NCBI GenBank assembly: GCA_963778165.1
Contig: CAVZTE010000004.1
Span: 186,001 to 250,000 of the forward strand
DNA length: 64,000 bases
Origin: Bog-756 sp963778165
GTDB taxonomy: Bacteria > Actinomycetota > Acidimicrobiia > Acidimicrobiales > RAAP-2
Direction of reading: 5' to 3'
The notes beneath the pieces are model-generated. The model saw nothing but the letters and a program-made list of their open reading frames with translations. It was not told the DNA's origin and did not search any database. Positions 42,213 through 49,731 of this stretch are shown here, piece by piece. Positions within the stretch are counted from its first letter, which is position 1. Every line of letters begins with the position of its first letter. The translations under genes and the position numbers were made by a program.

Positions 42213-42762
42213 CGGGCTCTGAAAGAGGTGGGGTTGGGGCCAGCCGGCACGGGTATGGCAAGGTCGGAGAGGCAGGTTGAAGCGGTCGGACAGGCCTCTC
42301 CCGGCCCGACCTGCCGGCCTGGGCCGTGCACCTGCGCGATGGACGCGGAGGCGTTTCTGTCGCGGAGGAACCCTGCCAATGACTGCTCCTCACTTCGACG
42401 CCGGGTAGGCGAACAACCGGAGTTGAGCGTCCCCCCGAACCGAACTCCCGACAATTCCTACTTGCCTACTAAACCTGGTGGAATCATCAAACTAAGGGCC
42501 GCCCCTCTCTATGTCAAGGGCGGGAGCCCCATCCCGGGGCCGTCCCGACGGCGTGCGTTTCCTCAGCCGCAGAGAGCGGTCACCGGGACCGGGCAGCCGC
42601 CATCGGGGCGGTACACCCAGGTCAGGAGGCGATCACGGACCGGCTTCGGGGCCATCGAGGCTCGGCCGGGGAGCGGAGCCGGGACCGGGCCGCCGCGCTC
42701 CGGGTGGGCAATCGGGCCATTCCGTGGCCGATCTGCTGTTGCGCCCCGGCCCTCCACGTGGT
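42213..42762. other. intergenic region between the pst operon and groEL
   Basis: No gene supported. Apart from the mapped pst promoter it shows a direct repeat AGTAGG-CA-AGTAGG and GTTCGGTTCGGGG on the minus strand downstream of the -10, which might be regulator sites; neither matches the GTTCACC-type PHO box convincingly. The 270-nt leader is long enough for RNA regulation, but I see no known riboswitch. Confidence 0.4.
42489..42517 (-). promoter_or_regulatory. promoter of the extended pst operon
   Basis: Minus strand: TTGACA (42517-42512), 17-bp spacer, TAGTTT (42494-42489). This is a near-consensus vegetative promoter, the best in the window, reading into surface protein A and the pst genes. 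The start of transcription would be near 42482. Confidence 0.65.
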
Positions 42763-42790
42763 TTGCTGTTAGCACTCGCCCTTGTAGAGT
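42763..42790 (+). promoter_or_regulatory. groEL promoter
   Basis: TTGCTG (42763-42768), 16-bp spacer, TAGAGT (42785-42790). The spacer and -10 element are inside the CIRCE operator, so HrcA binding would block polymerase. The leader is about 40 nt. Confidence 0.6.
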
Positions 42791-42795
42791 GCTAA
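42769..42795. promoter_or_regulatory. CIRCE element (HrcA operator)
   Basis: TTAGCACTC-N9-GAGTGCTAA is a perfect match to CIRCE, the heat-shock operator of HrcA, 41 bp before the groEL start. Confidence 0.95.
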
Positions 42796-42835
42796 CGCAC
42801 TGCAGAGCGCAAACCGACACGGAGGAAACCCCACG

Positions 42836-44461
42836 ATGGCCAAACTGATCACGTTCGACGAGGAGGCCCGCCGGTCCCTTGAGAGCGGAATGAACAAGCT
42901 CGCCGACGCCGTACGCGTCACTCTCGGACCCAAAGGCCGCAACGTCGTCCTCGACAAGAAGTGGGGCGCCCCCACTATCACCAATGACGGCGTGTCCATC
43001 GCCAAGGACATCGAGCTCGAGGACCCCTTTGAGCGGATCGGCGCCGAGCTGGTCAAAGAGGTAGCCAAGAAGACCGACGATGTGGCCGGCGACGGCACCA
43101 CCACCGCCACCGTGCTGGCCTGGGCCATGGTCCACGAGGGCCTGCGCAACGTGGCTGCCGGAGCCAACCCCATGTCGCTCAAGAAGGGCATCGAGGCCGG
43201 GGTGGAGGCCGCCGTGACCTCACTGCGTGGCATCGCCCGCGACACCGACTCCAAGGACCAGATCGCCCAGGTGGCTTCCATCTCCGCGGCCGACGAGGAG
43301 ATCGGCGGGATGATCTCCGAGGCCATCGACAAGGTGGGCAAGGACGGCGTGATCACCGTCGAGGAGTCCCAGACCTTCGGCATGGACATGGACCTGGTCG
43401 AGGGCATGCGCTTCGACAAGGGCTACATCTCCCCCTACTTCGTGACCGATCCCGAGCGGATGGAAGCGGTCCTCGAGGACGCCTACGTCCTGCTGGTGGG
43501 ATCCAAGATCACCGCGGTGCGCGACCTGCTCCCCTTGTTGGAGAAGGTCATGCAGGGCGGGAAGCCGCTGGTCATCATCGCCGAGGACCTCGAGGGCGAG
43601 GCTCTGGCCACCCTGGTGGTCAACAAGATCCGCGGCACCTTCAAGAGCGTGGCCGTCAAGGCCCCGGGCTTCGGTGAGCGCCGCAAGGCCATGCTCCAGG
43701 ACATCGCCATCCTCACCGGCGGCCAGGTGGTCACCGAAGAGGTCGGGCTCAAGCTGGAGAACGTGGGCCTCGAGCTGCTGGGCACGGCCCGCAAGGTCGT
43801 GGTGACCAAGGACGAGACCACCGTGGTCGAGGGTGGGGGCTCGGACAAGGACATCAAGGGCCGGATCAACCAGATCAAGGCCGAGATCGAGAACACCGAC
43901 TCCGACTACGACCGGGAGAAGCTCCAGGAGCGTCTGGCCAAGCTGTCCGGCGGCGTGGCCGTCATCAAGGTCGGCGCAGCCACCGAGGTGGAGCTCAAGG
44001 AGAAGAAGCACCGCATCGAGGATGCCGTCTCCACCACCAAGGCCGCCATCGAGGAGGGTGTGGTGCCCGGCGGCGGCGTGGCCCTGCTGCGCTCCCAGTC
44101 CGCGGTGCTCGACGCCGCCGAGAAGTTGGAGGGTGACGAGGCCACCGGGGCCCGCATCGTGGCCCGGGCCGTCGAGGAGCCCCTCAAGCAGATCGCCGTC
44201 AACGCCGGTCTCGAGGGTGGGGTCATCGTCGACAAGGTGCGCAACCTGAAGAAGCCCAACGAGGGCCTCAACGCCGCCACCGGCGAGTACGAGGACCTGT
44301 TCAAGACGGGCGTGATCGACGCGGTCAAGGTGACCCGGTCGGCACTGCAGAACGCCGCATCCATCGCCGCCCTGTTCCTGACCACCGAGGCGGTCATCGT
44401 GGACAAGCCGGACGACTCGGCCGGCGGCGGCATGCCCGGCGGGGGAATGGACGACTTCTAG
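42836..44461 (+). CDS. groEL: chaperonin GroEL (Hsp60)
   Basis: 541 residues. GGAGG lies 10 nt before the ATG. Typical segments: VTLGPKGRNVVLDKKWGAPT, DGVSIAKDIELEDPFERIGA, VAGDGTTTATVLAWAM with the ATPase Asp, LVEGMRFDKGYISPYFVT, PGFGERRKAMLQDIAILTGG and EEGVVPGGGVALL. The C-terminus is Gly/Met-rich (GGGMPGGGMDDF), as in the housekeeping GroEL2 of actinobacteria, not the His-rich GroEL1. No groES is adjacent. Control by HrcA through the CIRCE element. A strong terminator follows. Confidence 0.98.
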   Translation: MAKLITFDEEARRSLESGMNKLADAVRVTLGPKGRNVVLDKKWGAPTITNDGVSIAKDIELEDPFERIGAELVKEVAKKTDDVAGDGTTTATVLAWAMVHEGLRNVAAGANPMSLKKGIEAGVEAAVTSLRGIARDTDSKDQIAQVASISAADEEIGGMISEAIDKVGKDGVITVEESQTFGMDMDLVEGMRFDKGYISPYFVTDPERMEAVLEDAYVLLVGSKITAVRDLLPLLEKVMQGGKPLVIIAEDLEGEALATLVVNKIRGTFKSVAVKAPGFGERRKAMLQDIAILTGGQVVTEEVGLKLENVGLELLGTARKVVVTKDETTVVEGGGSDKDIKGRINQIKAEIENTDSDYDREKLQERLAKLSGGVAVIKVGAATEVELKEKKHRIEDAVSTTKAAIEEGVVPGGGVALLRSQSAVLDAAEKLEGDEATGARIVARAVEEPLKQIAVNAGLEGGVIVDKVRNLKKPNEGLNAATGEYEDLFKTGVIDAVKVTRSALQNAASIAALFLTTEAVIVDKPDDSAGGGMPGGGMDDF

Positions 44462-44517
44462 TCGCCGGGCCGTGGCCGGATCCCGGCCGGGGCCAGCTCA
44501 CCGTCAGTTCATCTCGG

Positions 44518-44545
44518 AGAAGGGCGCCCTCACGGGCGCCCTTCT
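44518..44545 (+). terminator. Rho-independent terminator of groEL
   Basis: A 12-bp perfect stem (AGAAGGGCGCCC / GGGCGCCCTTCT) with a TCAC loop, ending in TTCTT, 57 bp after the groEL stop. Confidence 0.9.
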
Positions 44546-44553
44546 TCCGTCTC

Positions 44554-44559
44554 TAGACT
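44554..44559 (+). promoter_or_regulatory. -10 element TAGACT for leaderless hemQ
   Basis: TAGACT is followed by 7 nt and the GTG start at 44567, directly after the groEL terminator. No ribosome-binding site is present. Confidence 0.6.
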
Positions 44560-44566
44560 GAGGACC

Positions 44567-45295
44567 GTGACCGAACCCCTGGCCGAACCGCTGGCTCCCT
44601 CGATCGGCCTGAACGTGCTCCACCTGTTCGGCAGGGCCGGCGGGTCGGAGCCGGGCCCCGGAGGGCCGGGTCTCGACGCCGCCGGGGTGATCCAGGCGGT
44701 CAAGAGGGCCGAGGCCGACGGGGTCCAGGTGGTGTCGGTGGCCATCCTCGGCCACAAGGCCGATATGGGGTTCATGGCCCTGGGCCCGGACCTGTGGCGG
44801 TTGCGGCGCTTCCAATCGGACCTGCAGGCGTCCGGGGTGGACGTCACCTACTCCTACGTCTCGCTCACCGAGGTCTCCGAGTACGCCTCCGGCATCCCCG
44901 ACGAGATGAAGCAGACCAGGCTCTACCCCTCCCTGCCCCCCGAGGGGAAGACGGCGTTCTGCTTCTACCCGATGTCCAAACGGCGGGGGGACACCGAGGG
45001 CTCCAACTGGTATTCGATGCCCTTCGAGGAGCGCAAGACCATCATGTACGGCCACGGGGCCTCGGGACGGAGCTTCGCCGGGAGGATCCTCCAGGTGATC
45101 ACCGGTTCCACCGGGATGGACGACTGGGAGTGGGGGGTCACCTTGTTCGGGGTGCATCCCGATGACCTGAAGGACTGCGTGTACACCATGCGCTTCGACG
45201 AGGGCTCGGCCCGTTTCGCCGAATTCGGGCCGTTCCTGACCGGGATGGTGGCCCCGGTGGAGACCGTCCTGGCCCAGCTCAGCCCGGATGAGTGA
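44567..45295 (+). CDS. hemQ: coproheme decarboxylase (HemQ, chlorite-dismutase family)
   Basis: 242 residues. The family core is clear: VSVAILGHKADMGFMALG, FYPMSKRRG (Tyr134, the radical Tyr), NWYSMPFEERK, MYGHGASGRSFAG (His163, the proximal heme ligand), TGSTGMDDWEWGVTLF and YTMRFDEGSARFAEFGPF. HemQ oxidatively decarboxylates coproheme to heme b, the last step of the coproporphyrin-dependent pathway used by actinobacteria and firmicutes. The Arg of true chlorite dismutases is absent. It overlaps larE by 8 nt, so the larE and NIL genes are probably on the same message. Leaderless start. Confidence 0.93.
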   Translation: MTEPLAEPLAPSIGLNVLHLFGRAGGSEPGPGGPGLDAAGVIQAVKRAEADGVQVVSVAILGHKADMGFMALGPDLWRLRRFQSDLQASGVDVTYSYVSLTEVSEYASGIPDEMKQTRLYPSLPPEGKTAFCFYPMSKRRGDTEGSNWYSMPFEERKTIMYGHGASGRSFAGRILQVITGSTGMDDWEWGVTLFGVHPDDLKDCVYTMRFDEGSARFAEFGPFLTGMVAPVETVLAQLSPDE

Positions 45296-46136
45296 GCCGG
45301 GCCGGGGGGCCGAGCTCGGAGTCCTGCGGGAGGAGCTGAGCCGCATCGGGCCGATGGTGGTGGCGTTCAGCGGGGGGGCGGACTCGGCCTTCGTGGCCCG
45401 GGTGGCCACCGACACGCTGGGACCGGACCAGGTGCTGTGTGTGACGGCGGTGTCCCCGTCGCTGGCTCCCGAGGAGCTGGCCGACTGCCGGGCGTTGGCC
45501 GCCGAGTGGGGGCTGCGCCACGTCGAGGTGGAGACGGCCGAGTTGGCCGACCCGGCCTACGCCGCCAACGACGGGTCACGCTGCTACCACTGCAAGACGT
45601 CGCTGCTGGAGGCCCTCGGCCCCAGCCTGGCGCCGGGCGCCGGGCTGGCCGGGGCCTCGATCGTGCTGGGGGTGAACCTCGACGACCTGGGTGACCACCG
45701 TCCGGGTCAGCAGGCCGCGGCGGAGCGGGGTGCGCTCTTCCCGCTGGTGACGGCGGGGTTCACCAAGGCCGACGTGAGGGCGTGGTCGAAGGAGCTGGGA
45801 CTGCGCACGTGGGACAAGCCGGCCGCGGCCTGCCTGGCCTCACGGGTCCCCTACGGGACCCCGGTCACCCTGGGCACCCTGCGATCGGTGGCCGAGGCGG
45901 AGTCGGGCCTGCGGGCCCTGGGCTTCCGCCAACTGCGGGTGCGCCACTACGGCGACACCGCCCGTCTCGAATTCCCGCCCGGGGAGCTGGCCGCGGTGGT
46001 GGCCCGTCGGGGTGAGGTCAGCGCGGCGGTGCGGCGGGCGGGCTACCGCTACGTGACCCTGGACCTCGAGGGGTTCCGGTCCGGGAACCTCAACGACGCC
46101 CTGGCGGACCGGGCCCCGGCCGGCGCACGGTCATGA
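45288..46136 (+). CDS. larE: ATP-dependent sacrificial sulfur transferase LarE
   Basis: 282 residues. A PP-loop (VAFSGGADSAFVARVA, residues 25-40) adenylates the pyridine carboxylate of the cofactor precursor. The sacrificial Cys corresponds to Cys182 in AAACLASRVPYG. GSRCYHCKTSLLEAL (Cys99/Cys102) is another conserved pair. LarE, with LarB and LarC, builds the nickel-pincer nucleotide of lactate-racemase-type enzymes. larC and larB are 6-8 kb away on the minus strand (52218-54340). No larA homologue is seen in the window. Confidence 0.92.
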   Translation: MSEPGRGAELGVLREELSRIGPMVVAFSGGADSAFVARVATDTLGPDQVLCVTAVSPSLAPEELADCRALAAEWGLRHVEVETAELADPAYAANDGSRCYHCKTSLLEALGPSLAPGAGLAGASIVLGVNLDDLGDHRPGQQAAAERGALFPLVTAGFTKADVRAWSKELGLRTWDKPAAACLASRVPYGTPVTLGTLRSVAEAESGLRALGFRQLRVRHYGDTARLEFPPGELAAVVARRGEVSAAVRRAGYRYVTLDLEGFRSGNLNDALADRAPAGARS

Positions 46137-46372
46137 TCGGGGTACGGGTCAAGTTGACCTTCCCCGAGGAGTTGGTGCGCGAGCCGATCATCGCCCGGAT
46201 GGTCAAGGAGCTCGACATCGTCCCCAACATCCGGCGGGCCGACGTGGGCGAGCACGAGGGCTGGATCATCTGCGAGCTGGACGGCAGCGGGGGCACGGTG
46301 GACCGGGCCGTGGAGTGGCTCCGGGCCGAGGGGGTCCAGGTGGACCTGCTCGGCGACATCGTCGAGAGCTGA
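46133..46372 (+). CDS. NIL-domain protein
   Basis: 79 residues, the whole protein being one NIL (ferredoxin-like) domain: VRVKLTFPEELVREPIIARM, ELDIVPNIRRADVGEHEGWI, VDRAVEWLRAEGVQVDLLGD. This domain is found at the C-terminus of methionine-importer ATPases, where it binds the effector, and as stand-alone proteins. It overlaps the larE stop (ATGA type), so it may serve the Lar pathway; that link is inference. Confidence 0.85.
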   Translation: MIGVRVKLTFPEELVREPIIARMVKELDIVPNIRRADVGEHEGWIICELDGSGGTVDRAVEWLRAEGVQVDLLGDIVES

Positions 46373-46375
46373 GCC

Positions 46376-47243
46376 GTGGACCGGGTCGACGGCGACGGCG
46401 ATGGGGCCGGCGACCGGGCCGCACCGGACCGGACACCCGACCTGCTGGCCGCCAACCGGCGCAACTGGGACGAGCGGGTCCCGATCCATGTCGAGTCGGC
46501 CTTCTACGACGTCGAGGGGTGGCTGGCGAAACGGCCCGGGCCCCGCCGGCGTGAGATCGACGCCCTGGGTGACGTCTCCGGCCTGGACCTGGTCCACCTC
46601 CAGTGTCACTTCGGCCAGGACACCCTGGCCTGGGCCGACGCCGGTGCCACCGTCACCGGTCTGGACTTCTCGGACGAGGCCATTCGGGCCGCCCGGGAGT
46701 TGGCGGTCAGGGCCGGCCTCGACGACCGCTCGACCTTCGTGTGCGCCGATGTCTTCGACGCCGCGGCCACGCTGGCTCCGGCCACCTTCGACGTGGTCTA
46801 CGTCAGCCTCGGCGCCCTGTGCTGGCTCCCGAGCGTGGCCCGATGGGCGGACCAGGTGGCGGCGTTGACCCGACCGGGCGGCCGGTTGTATCTCCACGAC
46901 ACCCATCCGCTGGCCTGGTCCCTGGAGCCCGACCGGCCGGCGCTGGCCTACTCCTACTTCGAGGAGCCCCGGCCCTACGTCGACGACTCCGAGCAGACCT
47001 ACGCCGACCTCACCCGACCCTTGTCGAACCAGCGCACCTACGAGTGGAACCACAGCATCGGCGAGGTGGTGACGGCTCTGGTCGAGCGCTGGGATGCGCA
47101 TCGACCGGCTGGTGGAGCACGACTGGACGGTGCATCAGCAGTTCCCCTGGCTGGTCGAGACGGCCCCGGGGCAGTGGAGCGCCGGCGACGGCTACCCCCG
47201 CCTGCCCCTCACCTACACCGTGGTGGCCACCCGGGCCCTCTGA
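46376..47243 (+). pseudogene. class I SAM-dependent methyltransferase, frameshifted near the 3' end
   Basis: In frame to about 47090 it shows NRRNWDERVPIHVESAFYDV, the SAM motif VHLQCHFGQDTLAWADAGAT, VTGLDFSDEAIRAAREL, FDVVYVSLGALCWL and LTRPGGRLYLHDTHP. After GEVVTALVER the sense moves to the next frame: MRIDRLVEHDWTVHQQFPWL, then LTYTVVATRAL and TGA 47241-47243, the usual end of this methyltransferase group. An extra base within 47090-47093 (GCTGGGAT) explains this. Uncorrected, the frame runs on to 47272 with an Arg/Pro-rich nonsense end. Corrected length about 288 residues. Substrate unknown. It starts 4 nt after the NIL gene. Confidence 0.8.
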
Positions 47244-47321
47244 GGCCGCAGGCCCCACGGGCTTGGGCGTAGCGCCGATCTCCGGTGTCATCACCGAGTC
47301 ACCCGTCGTAACCCGCTCCCT

Positions 47322-47352
47322 CTTGACAGGTAACCATATAGTTACCTATTCT
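47322..47352 (+). promoter_or_regulatory. ArsR-gene promoter with operator between -35 and -10
   Basis: TTGACA (47322-47327) and TATTCT (47347-47352) are separated by 19 bp. The spacer holds the inverted repeat AGGTAAC-CATATA-GTTACCT (47328-47347). The GTG start follows 8 nt after the -10. A bound repressor would cover the promoter, so autoregulation by the ArsR protein is very likely. Confidence 0.75.
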
Positions 47353-47360
47353 TACCGGGT

Positions 47361-47681
47361 GTGGACGACGACAACCTGGTGTTCAAGGCACTGGCCGACC
47401 CCACACGACGACTTCTGCTCGACCTGCTCTTCGAACGGGAGGGTCGGACGTTGACCGATCTGGCCTCCCGGGTGGACATGACCCGTATCGGGGTCATGAA
47501 GCATCTCCGCCTGCTGGAGGAGGCCGGGCTGGTCATCACCCAGCGCTCCGGCCGGGAGAAGTTGCACTTCCTCAATCCTGTCCCGATCCGACTGATCCAC
47601 GACCGGTGGATCGACAAGTACACCGAGCGCCACGCATCGGCGCTCGCCGACCTGAAGACCAACTTGGAGGCACGACCATGA
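47361..47681 (+). CDS. ArsR-family transcriptional regulator
   Basis: 106 residues. Winged helix with FKALADPTRRLLLDLLFERE, LTDLASRVDMTRIGVMKHLR and LEEAGLVITQRSGREKLHFL. There are no metal-binding Cys pairs, so it is not an arsenic-type sensor; it belongs to the group paired with SRPBCC/AHSA1 proteins. GTG start with a leaderless-like promoter. It overlaps the following SRPBCC gene (ATGA). Confidence 0.92.
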   Translation: MDDDNLVFKALADPTRRLLLDLLFEREGRTLTDLASRVDMTRIGVMKHLRLLEEAGLVITQRSGREKLHFLNPVPIRLIHDRWIDKYTERHASALADLKTNLEARP

Positions 47682-48193
47682 CCGCAGCGACCACGTCCGA
47701 GACCATCCTGATCCACCGGGTCTACATCCGGGCCACGCCCGAGGCCATCTGGGAGGCGGTGACCCGGCCCGAGTGGACGGTGCAGTACGGCTACGCCCCG
47801 TTGGTGGAGTACGAGCTGCGGTCGGGTGGCTCCTTCCGGGCCCTGGCCAACGAGGGCATGAAAGCCGTCGGTTGTCCCGAGGTCATCAGCGACGGCGAGG
47901 TGATCGAGTCCGATCCGCCCCGCAGGCTGGTCCAGACCTGGCGGATGACCATGACGCCCGAGCTGGCGTCCGAGGCCTTCACCCGGCTGACCTACGACAT
48001 CGAACCGGTGCGGGGTGGGGTCACCAAGCTCACGGTGACCCACGACGTGAGTGGCGCACCACTGTGGGCCGGGGTACTGAGGGGCGAGAGCGAGTCGAGC
48101 GGGGCCGGGGGCGGCTGGAGCGAGATACTCAGCGGGCTGAAGACGCTACTGGAGACGGGCCAGCAACTTCCCTTCCAGAGTGGGCCGGCCTAG
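47678..48193 (+). CDS. SRPBCC (AHSA1-like) domain protein
   Basis: 171 residues from ATG 47678 with GGAGG 7 nt upstream. START-like ligand-binding fold: IHRVYIRATPEAIWEAVTRP at the N-terminus, YELRSGGSFRAL, DGEVIESDPPRRLVQTW and GGVTKLTVTHDVSG, ending in a helix (GGGWSEILSGLKTLLETG). Such proteins bind hydrophobic ligands in the cytoplasm. Its translation is coupled with the ArsR gene and it is probably the regulator's main target. Confidence 0.9.
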   Translation: MTAATTSETILIHRVYIRATPEAIWEAVTRPEWTVQYGYAPLVEYELRSGGSFRALANEGMKAVGCPEVISDGEVIESDPPRRLVQTWRMTMTPELASEAFTRLTYDIEPVRGGVTKLTVTHDVSGAPLWAGVLRGESESSGAGGGWSEILSGLKTLLETGQQLPFQSGPA

Positions 48194-48219
48194 GACGGCG
48201 CCGGGGGGTTCGGTGGCGC

Positions 48220-48399
48220 TCAGGAGTCCTTGCGGACGGTCCAGCCCGCCCCGGACACCTTGCGGGGCTCGTAGAACAGGCATCCTTCCGGACAGCCGAA
48301 GGGCAGCTGCTCGTTGGCGCCCATGCGGCACCGCTCGAGCTTCTCCTCGTGAGAGGTGGTCTGCATCACGTAATGACGGCAATCCTCATTGACGGCCAC
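48220..48399 (-). CDS. small cysteine-rich protein, 59 residues
   Basis: A short frame from GTG 48399 to TGA 48220-48222. The product has four cysteines: CRHYVMQTT, ERCRMGAN and GCPEGCLFYEPR. Their spacing (C7, C24, C36, C40) suggests a small zinc ribbon-like or disulfide-closed fold. I recall similar short actinobacterial proteins with CRHYVMQT and CP.GC.FFEPR, with no function. CAGAAT five bases before the GTG may be a -10 element for a leaderless message. It is divergent from the NUDIX gene, with 56 nt between the two starts. Confidence 0.65.
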   Translation of the reverse strand: MAVNEDCRHYVMQTTSHEEKLERCRMGANEQLPFGCPEGCLFYEPRKVSGAGWTVRKDS

Positions 48400-48442
48400 G
48401 CCTTATTCTGCCTGATGGATGCGGTTCCGCGGTGGCAGGGGG

Positions 48443-48448
48443 TAGCGT
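48443..48448 (+). promoter_or_regulatory. -10 element TAGCGT for a leaderless NUDIX gene
   Basis: TAGCGT is followed by 7 nt and GTG 48456; this decides the start against the open GTG at 48432, which lies upstream of the element. Confidence 0.6.
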
Positions 48449-48455
48449 CAGGTGG

Positions 48456-49154
48456 GTGGAACCCGTTCCCTCCACCAAACAACTCCTCCGCTGGAGCGAG
48501 GCCCTGGCTGGTATCGCCCGTACCGGCCTGGGTTTCACCGAATCGCTCTACGAACAGGAGCGGTTCGAAGAGGTACTCCGGGTGGCGGCCGACATCCGGG
48601 TGGCCGTCGAGGAGGGGTCCGAGGGGATCGAGGACGCCGACGGGCTGGTCGAGGAGTGGCTGGGGTCGGTGGGCAAGGGCGTACCGGGCTACGTGACCCC
48701 CAAGGTGGCGGTGGGGGCCGCGGTGGGCAACGACAAGGGCGAGATCCTCCTGGTCAAACGAGCGGACTCCGGTGTGTGGCTCTACCCCACCGGGTGGGCC
48801 GACGTCGGGTACTCGGCCGCCGAAGTGGTGGTGAAGGAGGTCGAGGAGGAGACCGGCATCGATGTGGAGGTGGTCAGGCTGATCGCCGTGCTGGACGGCC
48901 TCCGCATCGGCATCAGCCGGATACCTCTGTATTCGCTGGTGTTCCAGTGCCGGCCCATCGGGGGCGAGCTCAAGGCCCATCCCCTCGAGTGCTCCGACGT
49001 GGGCTGGTTCCCCCTCGACCAACTGCCCTTCCCCCTGGCCGGGGCGGAGCGGTGGGGCCAGCACGTCTTCGCCGCTCTGCGCGGGGAGCCGGTCGAGGTT
49101 CTCTACGACTCGGTGCGCTCTCCGGTGTGGCGGGGCGACCCCGACAAGACGTGA
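48456..49154 (+). CDS. NUDIX hydrolase with N-terminal NUDIX_N domain
   Basis: 232 residues. An N-terminal helical module (LLRWSEALAGIARTGLGFTE, RFEEVLRVAADIRVAVEEG) matches the NUDIX_N domain of ADP-ribose/NADH-type pyrophosphatases. The NUDIX box is GWADVGYSAAEVVVKEVEEE followed by TG (GX5EX7REUXEEXGU pattern with Glu-Val in place of Arg-Glu before U). It probably hydrolyses a nucleoside diphosphate derivative; the exact substrate is unknown. Leaderless GTG start. Confidence 0.88.
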   Translation: MEPVPSTKQLLRWSEALAGIARTGLGFTESLYEQERFEEVLRVAADIRVAVEEGSEGIEDADGLVEEWLGSVGKGVPGYVTPKVAVGAAVGNDKGEILLVKRADSGVWLYPTGWADVGYSAAEVVVKEVEEETGIDVEVVRLIAVLDGLRIGISRIPLYSLVFQCRPIGGELKAHPLECSDVGWFPLDQLPFPLAGAERWGQHVFAALRGEPVEVLYDSVRSPVWRGDPDKT

Positions 49155-49248
49155 GCCGGGTGAGCCGGAAGCACCAGGGCACGGCGGGCCGCCAGTCCGA
49201 AGCCGGGGCCGGGGGCGCCGATTCGATCAGTCCCACTGTGCACGCCGG

Positions 49249-49704
49249 ATGACCCCGAAGGTACAGGTCAGTGAGGTGCTCGAGGTAACCGATGAGCTGG
49301 TCCAGGCCTTCGTCACCCTGATCCCCCAGCTCTCCTCGTCCTCGCCGCCCCCCGGCCCCGCCGAGCTGGGCCAGATGGTGGCGTCGGAGGCGTCGGTGCT
49401 GTTCGTGGCCCGCGACGAATCCGGGTCCATCGTGGGATCGCTGACCCTGGCGCTGTTCCGGGTGCCCACCGGGGTCAGGGCGTGGATCGAGGACGTGGTG
49501 GTGGACGAGTCGGCCCGCGGGGCCGGAGCCGGCGAGGCCCTGGTGCAGGCGGCCCTGGACCGGGCCGATGCCGCGGGGGCGAAGACCGTCGACCTGACCT
49601 CCCGCCCGAGCCGGGAGGCGGCCAACCGGCTCTACCGCCGGGTCGGCTTCGAAGAGCGGGTCACCAACGTGTACCGCCGGAGCATCGAGGCCCCTCCGGC
49701 GTAG
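49249..49704 (+). CDS. GNAT-family N-acetyltransferase
   Basis: 151 residues. The acetyl-CoA site is VVDESARGAGAGEALVQAAL (pattern V..xxRGxGxGxxL), preceded by VGSLTLALF and RAWIEDVVV strands and followed by LTSRPSREAANRLYRRVGFE, the C-terminal signature helix and strand. Substrate unknown. It is followed after 27 nt by another, broken, GNAT gene. Confidence 0.9.
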   Translation: MTPKVQVSEVLEVTDELVQAFVTLIPQLSSSSPPPGPAELGQMVASEASVLFVARDESGSIVGSLTLALFRVPTGVRAWIEDVVVDESARGAGAGEALVQAALDRADAAGAKTVDLTSRPSREAANRLYRRVGFEERVTNVYRRSIEAPPA

Positions 49705-49731
49705 CGGCCGGCGGTCATCCGAGGAGAAGGC

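Noticed and set aside
42213..42482. Riboswitch or PHO box in the pst leader
   Set aside because: No known riboswitch core and no GTTCACC-type tandem repeats; only loose direct repeats were seen.
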